A stretch of DNA of 64,000 nt from Marivita sp046592965 (GTDB lineage: Bacteria > Pseudomonadota > Alphaproteobacteria > Rhodobacterales > Rhodobacteraceae): contig NZ_JBISBV010000002.1 in NCBI RefSeq assembly GCF_046592965.1, forward strand, positions 1 through 64,000. Reading direction: 5' to 3'. Positions 17,513 through 26,426 of this stretch are shown here, in pieces. Under the pieces are notes generated by a model, which did no database searches, was not told the origin of the DNA, and saw only the letters and a program-made list of their open reading frames with translations. Every line of letters starts with the position of its first letter. Position 1 is the first letter of the stretch. A program made the position numbers and the translations under genes.

Positions 17513-17514
17513 AT

Positions 17515-18897
17515 GTGGGCAAGCACATGAAATTCGGTCGGCTGGCAGCGATAATCGCGGCGGCGTGGCTGTCCTTACAGCCAGCGTCGCCAGTGACGGC
17601 GGAAACGATCGACCTGTCGCGAATAGCGGCTTCGCCGAACCCGAGGCTTGGCTTGGCATTTCCGGGCGGAGAGACAAAGTACTATCCGCTGATCGCCCAA
17701 GCCGGGATCGGCATAACGAGGCTCTCGGTCCAATGGTCACTGGTCGAACCCAAGCCCGGACGTTTCAGTTTCAACGGACTCGACAGCCGCGTCGCCGCGC
17801 TTGACAGGCTTGGGATCAGACCCTTTTTGACATTTGAATCCAATGCAGATTGGGCAACGGTCGCTGAAACCCGAAACGTCAAGAACGCCCGCCCGCGCGA
17901 CCCTGCGACCTGGGAGCGTTTTGTGCGAACGGTCGTCGATCGCTACGACGGCGATGGTAAGAACGACATGCCCGGACTCAATCGTCCGGTTCGATATTGG
18001 CAGGCCGCCAACGAATGGATCAGCGACCGGAACAAGTCTGGCGGCTGGATCGGTTCTGCTGATCAGTTGATCGAATATATTCGGCGGACCCACGACGTGG
18101 TCAAGGCCACGGATCCGAACGCCATTTTCGTTCTCGGTGGTATCGCGGCCTTCAACCTTGATGTAATGCTGGTGGCCCGCAGCGGGCAGAACTTTCCGGT
18201 TCGCCAAAAATGGAGCGCAACATCCGAAACGGTGCTGTCCCTCGAAGAGATGCGCGGCCCGCAAATTGCCGAGATCTTCGATAGGCGGGTTCTTCCCGTT
18301 CTTCGCCAAAGCCCGTACGACGTTGCCGATGTGCACTTGTACGGGCCGGAAACACGCGATGCTGCGCGTATTTCACTGATCCGCTCATTGACCGGGAAGC
18401 CCGTTATTTCAAGTGAATGTGGAGGGCCGACGCTCGACTATGGTGGTACATATTCGCCCGAAGCGCACTTCCTCGCCGTGATCGACCGCAATTTGGGCGT
18501 CCTCGCCACCGGCGCGGGCTTTTGTCTGTGGTTCCGCTTGGGGGAAGGGCCGGGCAGCACCTACGGAAACCGGAAAACCCCGCTTTATACCAGCAATGCC
18601 CGACCGAAACCCGGCGTTTTCGCTTACCGTCTGCTGTCTCGGCTCATCGACACCGGCGCAACCGTCAAAAGGGCCGGGCCACACCTGTTCGATATCCGGC
18701 GCAGCAATGGAGAATCCATTCAAATCGGTTGGAACGACGGCGCGGAACAGGCCCGCGCGCATGCATCAAAAGTTGGTGGAGAAGCTTACTGTCTCGAAAA
18801 CGCCACAAAGGGGCTGTTAAATTCCTCTCCCGATCGGTGCGCATCCAATGCTGTCGTCGTGGCCGGACGTAATCTATTTTCGATCATCTCTCGCTAG
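17515..18897 (+). CDS. Secreted glycoside hydrolase, clan GH-A (PslG/GH39-like)
   Basis: The protein of about 460 residues has an N-terminal signal peptide (AAIIAAAWLSLQPASPVTA) and a TIM-barrel hydrolase with the clan GH-A landmarks: acid/base Glu in QAANEWIS (near residue 167) and a nucleophile candidate Glu in VISSECGG (near 302). PslG, a GH39-type hydrolase, is encoded in the Psl exopolysaccharide operon and trims or releases polymer in the periplasm, and the genomic position here is equivalent. The likely start is GTG at 17515 with GGGGGCGA eight bases upstream; ATG at 17527 would give a cleaner signal peptide. It starts two bases after the export protein stop codon. Confidence 0.75.
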   Translation: MGKHMKFGRLAAIIAAAWLSLQPASPVTAETIDLSRIAASPNPRLGLAFPGGETKYYPLIAQAGIGITRLSVQWSLVEPKPGRFSFNGLDSRVAALDRLGIRPFLTFESNADWATVAETRNVKNARPRDPATWERFVRTVVDRYDGDGKNDMPGLNRPVRYWQAANEWISDRNKSGGWIGSADQLIEYIRRTHDVVKATDPNAIFVLGGIAAFNLDVMLVARSGQNFPVRQKWSATSETVLSLEEMRGPQIAEIFDRRVLPVLRQSPYDVADVHLYGPETRDAARISLIRSLTGKPVISSECGGPTLDYGGTYSPEAHFLAVIDRNLGVLATGAGFCLWFRLGEGPGSTYGNRKTPLYTSNARPKPGVFAYRLLSRLIDTGATVKRAGPHLFDIRRSNGESIQIGWNDGAEQARAHASKVGGEAYCLENATKGLLNSSPDRCASNAVVVAGRNLFSIISR

Positions 18898-18935
18898 ATC
18901 ATCATAACTCTGCATTTAAAAAGGCATACCGCCCC

Positions 18936-20582
18936 ATGCTGAAGCACTATCTCGACCTCGTTCGCCAGTTCTGGATGGTCATTCTAATAGGGGTCTTAAC
19001 AACGGGTGCACTGGCGCTTGGCGGCAGTTTGTTGCTGCAGAAGTCCATGCCATTGTTCAAAAGCAGCGTTGTTTTGAACATGCAGCCGTCGGACGAAGCG
19101 TTGGTTTTCAACAGAGCATTTATGGGGGTCACCCAATTCAGTCCTGCTGTCATCATCACACAGACACATATTGAACGCTTGTTAAGCCGCCAGGTCGCTG
19201 AACATGCGCTGGACATTCTGCTGGAAGAGAGCGGTGGAGTTATTCCCACGCAAGTTCCCGATGCCTTTGACCGCTTCAAGGCGGCGGCTTGGAAAAACTG
19301 GAATCTATTGAATTACGGCTACTTCTCGCCGCCGGGCGAGCGCGAACGAATGGTCAACGATCTGATGGGTGCGACCGATGTTGAAATGGTCGAGGGCTCT
19401 TACATTCTGTTGGTTGAAATCACCTACAACAACGCAGAACTGGCCGCGCGTGCCGCAAACGCTCTGGCGCGCGCGTTTATCGAGACCTCAAGCCTGACCT
19501 TTGCAGACGACGCAGCCGCAGTGGATGCAACTTTGGCAGCATTGCAGGCGCAGAAAGAGGCGCAGCTGGCGCTGCAATTCGAAGAACGACGCAAACTGCA
19601 GCGTGAACTGGCGTCCGAGAGTGTCGATGATGGCAGAGCTCTTCTGTCCGCCGCGCGGATTTCGGCCAATCAGGAATTGGCGCGTGCCGAGCGCGCGGTG
19701 ATGCAGCTCCAGGCTGAGCTGGAACAGACCGACACCACTGAAGAAGAGCTCATCGCCGATATCCGTGCGCGCCTGTCAGAAGCAGAACGGCTTTTGGCCG
19801 AACGTACGGTCGCGCTTGAGCGGAATGATGCAGCTTTGCAATCTCTCGATGCAACCGAGGCCGCCCTGGAAAACGTCGAAGTGGAGATCAGGGAAACCGA
19901 GAACGATCTGGAGGAATTGCGTAGCAGAAGGCTGTCGACCGAACTCGCGCGTGAGGCGCGAATGAACCAGGTCGGCATCATCAGCGAGGCGAAGGTTCCC
20001 ACGTATCCGGCGTTCCCCAAGGTGTTCGTCAACACCGTGATCGGAATCATCCTCGGCGCAATCCTGATGCTGGCCCCCATTGCGATACTGGACGTGTTGA
20101 ACACGCGTATCCGCACTTCCGAGGATCTGCGCCAGGCCGTCGGCGCCCGCGCCCTTCCGACGGTATCGCGCGGAATGGCGGCGCGGGCCCGTTCGTATGT
20201 GCGGAAGGGCAGACGACCGAGCCGGAACCTGAAGAATTTTGCAGAAGTCATGAGCCGCCGCTTCCTGACCGAAGGGCATCAACGCTGGCCGGACAATCGC
20301 ATTTACGTCACGGCGTTCGGATCGAATAAACACGTGAACCGTCTGCATGCTGTTGTAGAGGCTGCCGTGTTGATGCTGGCACCAGACGACGATGGGGTAA
20401 CGAACCAGATCGAGGTTGTGCCACTGATGGAAATCGCCCGGTTGGGAGACTGGGCTCCATATCACGACAGCACTCTTTTGATTGGTGTAGGGAATGGCGA
20501 AGCGGATGCGTCCGAAGTCGCGAGGATGAGCAACGCTCAGTTGGCGCCGGGTGCTGAAGCCTTTTTCGCAGTCGTTTTATGA
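18936..20582 (+). CDS. Polysaccharide co-polymerase (Wzz/GNVR family) with degenerate kinase-like C-terminus
   Basis: The 548-residue protein has a first membrane segment at about residues 13-35, a periplasmic region with long Ala/Glu/Gln coiled coils (about 175-345), and a second membrane segment at about 363-388 preceded by Pro residues (KVPTYPAFPKVF), as in Wzz/ExoP chain-length proteins. The cytoplasmic tail of about 160 residues includes, from residue 454, RIYVTAFGSNKHVNRLHAVVE, which resembles the first strand and helix of a BY-kinase without a P-loop lysine. It controls chain length or couples polymerisation to export. The ATG has a weak AAAGG upstream. It is co-transcribed with the deacetylase, whose start overlaps its stop. 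Confidence 0.8.
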   Translation: MLKHYLDLVRQFWMVILIGVLTTGALALGGSLLLQKSMPLFKSSVVLNMQPSDEALVFNRAFMGVTQFSPAVIITQTHIERLLSRQVAEHALDILLEESGGVIPTQVPDAFDRFKAAAWKNWNLLNYGYFSPPGERERMVNDLMGATDVEMVEGSYILLVEITYNNAELAARAANALARAFIETSSLTFADDAAAVDATLAALQAQKEAQLALQFEERRKLQRELASESVDDGRALLSAARISANQELARAERAVMQLQAELEQTDTTEEELIADIRARLSEAERLLAERTVALERNDAALQSLDATEAALENVEVEIRETENDLEELRSRRLSTELAREARMNQVGIISEAKVPTYPAFPKVFVNTVIGIILGAILMLAPIAILDVLNTRIRTSEDLRQAVGARALPTVSRGMAARARSYVRKGRRPSRNLKNFAEVMSRRFLTEGHQRWPDNRIYVTAFGSNKHVNRLHAVVEAAVLMLAPDDDGVTNQIEVVPLMEIARLGDWAPYHDSTLLIGVGNGEADASEVARMSNAQLAPGAEAFFAVVL

Positions 20583-21793
20583 AGGCGCACGAGGATCGAC
20601 GACAGACCCGCAGGCGCGCCTTTATCGGTGCCGGTGGCATCGTACTGATCGGGATGGTCCTCGCAGCGCTTCTGGGTGTCTTCTTGTCAATCTGGGCCGG
20701 ACTGCTGCTTGGTTTGGCGAGCCTTGTCGCGGCGTGGCTTTACTTGTCTCGACCGGGGGGTGTACCCATCCTCGTGTATCACAGCGTGTCCCCTGACGCG
20801 TCGTGGCTGCCTTGGGCAAACAATACGAGTGTTCGCCCTGAAACGTTCCGCAGTCATCTTGAAACCCTCAAGCGCGATGGTTGGACCGTCATTTCGACGA
20901 TGGATTTCGTTGCGTCACGACTGGCCGACATCAGCTTGGGAAATCGCACCGTTATATTGCATTTCGACGACGGGTATCTGGACAACTTGATATTCGCCGC
21001 ACCCATTTTGCGCGAATTCGCGATGCCGGCGACGATTTTTGCCTCGCTGGATTTCATTGAGCCGGGATCGGCAATCCGAGCTTCGCCCAGCAATCAAGGC
21101 CCGGATGCCTGGACAGGATATATGACGGCGGAGGAATTGCGTCTGATGGACGCCGATCCGCTCTTCGATATCGAAGCACATGGCGTGGATCATGCCCGCG
21201 TGCCAGTTTCGGAGAAACCTGTCGCGGAGTTGAATGACTCCAATTGGCGCCGTCACGCGCCGTTGGCATGGGCCTATGACAGCGAAAACAAGGCACACTG
21301 GTTCGAAGCGACAACGCCGCCTCATCCTCTGCGTTTGGGCGACACGGTGCCTGAAACCGATTCCGCTCTCGCAGGCCGTTGGTGGCGGGACGGAGTTTCG
21401 GAAACTGATGCGACTTACGAAAGCCGGGTCAGTTCCGTTTTGGCCCTAGCGCGGCAGGGGCTTGAAGAGATACTGGGTCGAAAGGTGAACGTCTTTGCCT
21501 GGCCTTATGACCGGTCGTGTCCGATCAGCGTTGGCGCCGCCAAGGCGGCAGGTTTTGCTGCCGTGACCGGCGGACGAGGTGAAAACCGTCCGCATGAAGA
21601 TCCAACTGTTTTAAGCCGCGTTCATGTGCACGACAGGGCGTTCGGGGGCGGGCCGATCTGGCTGGAAAGCCTTGCACTTCGCGCGCGTGTCAATTCAGCA
21701 TCGGGTCGGCTTGGCTGGCACCTTTTGGTAGTCTTGGCCGCTCGGATCAGGCGGCGTCGATTTGGACGTCCGGGATACGGAGCAGTCTCTTGA
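20579..21793 (+). CDS. Membrane-anchored polysaccharide deacetylase (NodB-type, CE4)
   Basis: The 404-residue protein has one or two N-terminal hydrophobic helices (residues about 18-60) that anchor it in the inner membrane, with the catalytic domain outside. Carbohydrate-esterase-4 landmarks are YHSVSP near 69, the metal-binding ILHFDDGYLDN near 125, HGVDH near 205, and FAWPYD near 305. The family removes N- or O-acetyl groups from polysaccharides using a divalent metal. The frame overlaps the co-polymerase stop by four bases (ATGA), so translation is coupled. It probably deacetylates the growing exopolysaccharide in the periplasm. Confidence 0.82.
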   Translation: MKAHEDRRQTRRRAFIGAGGIVLIGMVLAALLGVFLSIWAGLLLGLASLVAAWLYLSRPGGVPILVYHSVSPDASWLPWANNTSVRPETFRSHLETLKRDGWTVISTMDFVASRLADISLGNRTVILHFDDGYLDNLIFAAPILREFAMPATIFASLDFIEPGSAIRASPSNQGPDAWTGYMTAEELRLMDADPLFDIEAHGVDHARVPVSEKPVAELNDSNWRRHAPLAWAYDSENKAHWFEATTPPHPLRLGDTVPETDSALAGRWWRDGVSETDATYESRVSSVLALARQGLEEILGRKVNVFAWPYDRSCPISVGAAKAAGFAAVTGGRGENRPHEDPTVLSRVHVHDRAFGGGPIWLESLALRARVNSASGRLGWHLLVVLAARIRRRRFGRPGYGAVS

Positions 21794-23178
21794 GTGCGCT
21801 GATGATCCTTATCCCGACGCTGGCACTTGCTCTTTTCGGGGCGCTTGCCGTTCTGATAGCGGGGTTGGCGGGGTTGCCAGCCTTGGCGTTGGGTGCAGGG
21901 TTTGCGCTGGCCGGTGGTGCCGTCCTTCTCATTCAACCCTTCCTCGGGGTCGCGGCACTGGCAACCTTTTCGCAGTTGGACGCAGTCGAAAAGCTGCTTT
22001 TCGGCTTCCTGCCCATTTCGTTTTTTAAACTGACGGCCGCGGCGTCCGTGTTCGCGATCCTTGCCAATTCACTTCATTACCGCGACCAGATTCGCCGGAT
22101 GTTGCGCAACCCCGTCGTCGTGATGGGTATCGTCTTTCTCATGCTGACATTGGTCTCCCTGGCAGGGGCCGAAGATAAGGCGCTTGCGGTGTCCGCCATC
22201 CAAAGCTCGGTCAGTCTTGTACTGTTGCTGATCCTGGTTGTCGTTCTGGCCAATTCCCGTCGCAAGGTAGAAATACTCATCTGGATACTCGTCGGGTCCT
22301 CGCTGGTGTCGGCATTGATCCTTCTCGTGGACGTCACCCTGGGTGTCCAACTGGTCGCTCAGTCCGATGCTGCGACCACCGCGCGGACCGCGGAAGGGGT
22401 CGCGCGATCATCCGGCGGTTCCGATTACAACCCGACCACTGCGGCCTCGATGCTGCTTGTCGGGGTGGTCTTTGCTCTTGTTCATGCGTTCGAAAGCCCG
22501 GTCTGGCGCCTGCGATTGTTGACGATCGCCGGCATCGGCACGATTGCGGTGGTCTTCTCTTTTGCACGATCGGCGGCGTTGGCATATTTCGTGATCGCGC
22601 TGGCATTGGTTTGGCGTCACCGGCATTGGCGATACCTTCCACTGGGAGGGTTCGCGGTTTTCTTGGCAGGGCTGTCCATGCTTCCCTTTATCCCGGCCGA
22701 GTATTGGGAGCGGTTGGCGTCCATCGTGGGAGGAGCGGGCGACCCGACGCTCGGCAGACGGTTCACATACAACCTGATTGGCATCGACCTGTTTCTACAC
22801 CACCCGATCTTCGGTGTCGGACCAAGCAATTTCGTGCATCACTTCACCAACGTCGAATATCGCTACCTCCCGGGTCGCACGTTACTGGGGCGCGAACTTC
22901 ACAACATGTATCTTTCGGTTGTGGTTCAATACGGAATAGTTGGCGCCTTCGCATTCTTCGGGATGCTGGTCATGTCGATCAAACAACTGCGCGCCGTGGC
23001 AAGATCGCCGTCCTGCGACGCAATGCGCGTCTATGCCGTGGCACTGACTTACGCGTTTGCCGCCTACCTGCTGGCCAGTCTGTTCCTGCCGAACGAATAT
23101 ACGAAGTACACGTGGCTTCTTCCCGGAATATCAGCCGCGCTTTACATCGTGAATGAGAAGGAGCGGTCGGACAGATGA
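21790..23178 (+). CDS. O-antigen ligase/polymerase-like membrane protein (Wzy)
   Basis: The 462-residue protein has about ten to twelve membrane helices, a long periplasmic loop around residues 300-370 and the pattern GRRFTYNLIGIDLFLHHPIFGVGPSNFVHHF, typical of the Wzy/WaaL (O-antigen ligase) superfamily. In a locus with a co-polymerase and a flippase it is most likely the polymerase that joins lipid-linked repeat units in the periplasm. The start is TTG at 21790 within a TTGA overlap with the deacetylase stop; an ATG at 21802 is an alternative. The next glycosyltransferase starts four bases before its stop. Confidence 0.82.
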   Translation: MSALMILIPTLALALFGALAVLIAGLAGLPALALGAGFALAGGAVLLIQPFLGVAALATFSQLDAVEKLLFGFLPISFFKLTAAASVFAILANSLHYRDQIRRMLRNPVVVMGIVFLMLTLVSLAGAEDKALAVSAIQSSVSLVLLLILVVVLANSRRKVEILIWILVGSSLVSALILLVDVTLGVQLVAQSDAATTARTAEGVARSSGGSDYNPTTAASMLLVGVVFALVHAFESPVWRLRLLTIAGIGTIAVVFSFARSAALAYFVIALALVWRHRHWRYLPLGGFAVFLAGLSMLPFIPAEYWERLASIVGGAGDPTLGRRFTYNLIGIDLFLHHPIFGVGPSNFVHHFTNVEYRYLPGRTLLGRELHNMYLSVVVQYGIVGAFAFFGMLVMSIKQLRAVARSPSCDAMRVYAVALTYAFAAYLLASLFLPNEYTKYTWLLPGISAALYIVNEKERSDR

Positions 23179-24386
23179 AAATTCTCGTGGTCGTCAGTGA
23201 GTTTCCAAAATTGACCGAAACTTTCGCTTATCGAAATGTCGTGGAGTATGAAGCACTGGGTCACGACGCTCGGATTTTTCACATCAAGCCATTCAGGGAA
23301 AATGAAATCGTACACGATTTCATGACCCGGCTTGTCGAGCGCGCCTTCAGTTACGGGTATCTTTCACCGCAAGCGCTTGGTGCATTCCTCAAAGAAGCGG
23401 TGACCGCGCCGCGTCGTCTTGTTCGTCTGCTGGGCGCGATTTTCAAAGCGCACAAGACGGAGCGAAAACGCGGCCTTATGGTGCTGGCCTATTTTCCGAA
23501 AGCGCTCGCGCTCGGACATTGGTGTCGCAAGACGGGTGTGGATCACATCCACGGCGAGTTTGCCGGCCATCCCGCAACAACAGCGATGATCGCAGCCGAA
23601 GTGGCCGGCGTTCCCTACAGCTTTTCGGCCCACGCCAACGATATTGTCGTCTCTCAGGCGCTTCTTGTCGAAAAGGCGCAAAAGGCGGCATTTGTGCGCT
23701 CGATAAGCCGATACAACATCGCCTTTCTTGACCGATTGGAGGGGTTCCCCACTGAAAAACTCGAACTCGTCCGCTGCGGAGTGGCGCGCGCTTCCTTGAA
23801 GGGGGACGGACCGGCTGCTCTTGGCGATGGACCGTTGCGTATTCTTTATGTCGGGTCCTTGATCGAAAAGAAGGGCGTTCAATATCTGATCGACGCGTTG
23901 GCAATGCTCCCCACGGATCTGGACTGGCAATTGCAGATTGTCGGCGGCGGCGATTTGGCCGATGATCTGGCCAAGCGGGTGCACACGCACGGGCTTTCTG
24001 ATCGCGTGACGTTTGATGGCCCGCAACCTGCCGAGGTGGTGGCGCGCGCCTTTGCAAAGGCTCATGTCGTTGTCGTTCCTTCGATCGTCGGCGAACAGGG
24101 CCGGATCGAAGGGATTCCCGTGGTGATCATGGAAGCCCTTGCGAACGCCCGTCCGGTCATTGCGAGTGCACTTTCCGGCATCCCCGAATTGATCGAGGAC
24201 GGCGTAACCGGCCGATTGGTTCCGCCCGAGGACGCTTCGGCCATCGCGAACGCTTTGCAAGAGATTGCGACAGACTGGCAGGCCGCGGCCGCAATGGGCA
24301 TGCGTGGACGGGATCGGGTTGCGGCGGAATATGTTGTCGAAGACAATGCCGGAAAGCTCGCAGACCTGATGAAGAGGGCGGGATGA
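23175..24386 (+). CDS. Glycosyltransferase family 4
   Basis: The 403-residue protein is a GT-B retaining glycosyltransferase. The N-terminal half begins MKILVVVSEFPKLTETFAYR. The nucleotide-sugar-binding half has LYVGSLIEKKGVQYLIDAL at about 220-240 and the Glu-containing EGIPVVIMEALANARPVIAS at about 318-337, followed by GIPELIEDGVTGRLVPPED. It should build the repeating unit on undecaprenyl phosphate at the cytoplasmic face. Start and stop overlap the neighbours by four bases, so it is in the same operon as the polymerase and the GT2 enzyme. The sugar is unknown. Confidence 0.87.
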   Translation: MKILVVVSEFPKLTETFAYRNVVEYEALGHDARIFHIKPFRENEIVHDFMTRLVERAFSYGYLSPQALGAFLKEAVTAPRRLVRLLGAIFKAHKTERKRGLMVLAYFPKALALGHWCRKTGVDHIHGEFAGHPATTAMIAAEVAGVPYSFSAHANDIVVSQALLVEKAQKAAFVRSISRYNIAFLDRLEGFPTEKLELVRCGVARASLKGDGPAALGDGPLRILYVGSLIEKKGVQYLIDALAMLPTDLDWQLQIVGGGDLADDLAKRVHTHGLSDRVTFDGPQPAEVVARAFAKAHVVVVPSIVGEQGRIEGIPVVIMEALANARPVIASALSGIPELIEDGVTGRLVPPEDASAIANALQEIATDWQAAAAMGMRGRDRVAAEYVVEDNAGKLADLMKRAG

Positions 24387-25534
24387 TGGAACTGATTTTT
24401 TGGGTGTCGGCGATCGTACTGTTTTACAGTTTCGTCGGATACGGTCTGATATTGCTGATCATATCGCGCCTGCACCGGACGCCGACAGCTCCGGACAATT
24501 GGGCTCCGCAAAAAGTCAGCTTTCTCATCGCTGCATACAACGAAGCCGGACTGATCACCGAAAAGCTGGCAAATACCGTCTCGCTCGACTCTCACGGAGC
24601 GGAGGTAGAGATTGTCGTTGTTTCCGACGGTTCGACAGACGGCACAGCCGACGTGGCCCGCGCATTCGGCGATCCCCGCGTCACGGTTCTTGAGCCGGGT
24701 CGTGTGGGCAAGGCTGAGGCATTGGGCCTGGGGCTCGAACACTGCACGGGCGACGTGGTCATCTTTTCTGATGCCAATGCGATCCTGGCAGAGGGTACGC
24801 TGATAGCGCTGTTGCGCCACTTTTCCGATCCTGATGTCGGCGGCGTTTGCGGCCAGATCACGGTTGAAGGCGCCGATGGGAAAACCGGCGGAATCGGATT
24901 CTCGGAAGGCCTCTTCTGGAACTACGATCAGGCCTTGAAGACAGCGGAAAGTCGCGTCGGTGGCGCAGTTTCGGCGCAGGGTTCGGTCTACGCGATGCGC
25001 CGCGCACTTGCCGCGACGCCAGCACCCGGATGCACAGATGATTTCATGATCTCGGTTCAGGCCGTCAGGGCCGGCAAGCGACTGGTGTTCGAACCGGACG
25101 CCCGAACGACCGAAATTGTCACCGAAAACGTCTCGAGCGAGATGCGTCGCCGGGTGCGCTCCTCCGAGCGCGGATGGCGCAGTCTGATGACCAGTGCTGG
25201 GCTGATGAATCCATTCCAGCATGGATGGTATGCTTGGCAGCTTATTTCACACAAGCTGATCCGGCGGCTGAACCCGTTGTTCCTCATCCTGCTTTTCATC
25301 TCCAACCTTGCGCTTGTGGGGCACGGATGGTTCTACACGGTGCTGGCGCTCTGCCAGATTGCCTTCTACGCGCTTGCGGCCGCCGCACTTGCAAAGCCGT
25401 CGTTCCGGCGTTTCAAACCCGCGTCGATAGCGTCATTTTTTGTCCTGGCCCATGTTGCTATGGCCTGGGGTTTTTACCGATACGCCACCGGACGCAGAAG
25501 CGTTCTATGGACACCCTCGCGCGAAGGAACGTGA
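24383..25534 (+). CDS. Glycosyltransferase family 2, membrane-associated
   Basis: The 383-residue protein has an N-terminal membrane helix (residues about 3-22), a GT-A domain with VSFLIAAYNEAGLITEKL, the Asp-containing IVVVSDGSTDGT, and the DxD-like VVIFSDANAIL near 135. It then has two or three C-terminal helices (about 290-375). This is the layout of inverting processive or single-addition GT2 enzymes in exopolysaccharide loci. The start overlaps the preceding gene (ATGATGG). The downstream sulfotransferase begins within a few bases of its stop, so the two may act in sequence. Confidence 0.85.
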   Translation: MMELIFWVSAIVLFYSFVGYGLILLIISRLHRTPTAPDNWAPQKVSFLIAAYNEAGLITEKLANTVSLDSHGAEVEIVVVSDGSTDGTADVARAFGDPRVTVLEPGRVGKAEALGLGLEHCTGDVVIFSDANAILAEGTLIALLRHFSDPDVGGVCGQITVEGADGKTGGIGFSEGLFWNYDQALKTAESRVGGAVSAQGSVYAMRRALAATPAPGCTDDFMISVQAVRAGKRLVFEPDARTTEIVTENVSSEMRRRVRSSERGWRSLMTSAGLMNPFQHGWYAWQLISHKLIRRLNPLFLILLFISNLALVGHGWFYTVLALCQIAFYALAAAALAKPSFRRFKPASIASFFVLAHVAMAWGFYRYATGRRSVLWTPSREGT

Positions 25535-25535
25535 C

Positions 25536-26423
25536 GTGGTGATGCCGGTCTTCGTCTTGGGGCTCCAACGATCAGGCACCACCTGGGTTGCCAACATGCT
25601 TGCAGGTTCAGGTGCGGTCGCGGCGGTCGCCGCCGCGGAACATCGGGGTGTGCATGAAAGCATCTTCTTTTCGCACTTCGCCCGCGCGTTCGGCAGCTTT
25701 GACGATCCGGCTGCACGGCGCCGCTTCCAGCAGGCGTTTGCACAGTCTGATTATTTTCTGCTGACGGGCTTGTCAGAGGCATTTCTGGACGAGATTGTCT
25801 CTCGGGCGCAGGACTACGCAGACGTGTTCGCCATCGTGATGGAAGAAGTCGCCACCCGCACAAACTGCGATCATTGGCTTGAGAAGTCTCCGCATCATAC
25901 CCTTTTGGCCGATGAACTGGCGGCGCGGTTTCCCGCGGCGAAATTTGTCTGCATCACCCGATCAAGCATGACCCTGATCGCCTCGCGGCTCGCCGCCTAT
26001 GGTCGCGTCCCGTCGCGGGGAATGGCGCGTTCCGTCGATATCCTGCGCGGCGCATTGGTCAACGCGCTTTACACCCGCTTTCTGGAGGATGTTGCCACAC
26101 GTCTCAAACAGCGCGCCATGCTCGTGAGATATGATGATCTTGTCGCTGACCTTCCTTCGCACAGGCGCGGTCTGGTCGCGTTCCTTGGTTTGCAGGTCGA
26201 CCCCGATCTGCTGGAGAGCAAGTTTTCAGCAAACACAAGTCACGACCGGCGCGACACGCGGCAGATGTCATCTTGGGACCGGGCGTTGATCCGGGTGGGG
26301 GATTGGCTTGGACGGGTCTTGCCGTTGTCCGTTCTTTCCAAAATCGAACAAAAGAGACGCAAGTCTCGCGGGATCGATTGGCCCGATTGGGTTTGGATGA
26401 AGAGCGGCTATAAGCCCGACTGA
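25536..26423 (+). CDS. Sulfotransferase (PAPS-dependent)
   Basis: The protein of about 295 residues starts with the 5'-phosphosulfate-binding loop (FVLGLQRSGTTWVANML, residues about 5-21) and has the 3'-phosphate-binding ITRSSMTLIASRL near 135-148, both expected for PAPS-dependent sulfotransferases. It is cytoplasmic or membrane-associated and would transfer sulfate to a sugar hydroxyl. The chosen start is GTG at 25536, which has GAAGGA seven bases upstream; ATG at 25542 is possible and the frame extends further upstream inside the GT2 gene without family-like sequence. As the last gene of the polysaccharide operon it suggests a sulfated polymer. Confidence 0.8.
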   Translation: MVMPVFVLGLQRSGTTWVANMLAGSGAVAAVAAAEHRGVHESIFFSHFARAFGSFDDPAARRRFQQAFAQSDYFLLTGLSEAFLDEIVSRAQDYADVFAIVMEEVATRTNCDHWLEKSPHHTLLADELAARFPAAKFVCITRSSMTLIASRLAAYGRVPSRGMARSVDILRGALVNALYTRFLEDVATRLKQRAMLVRYDDLVADLPSHRRGLVAFLGLQVDPDLLESKFSANTSHDRRDTRQMSSWDRALIRVGDWLGRVLPLSVLSKIEQKRRKSRGIDWPDWVWMKSGYKPD

Positions 26424-26426
26424 CAC

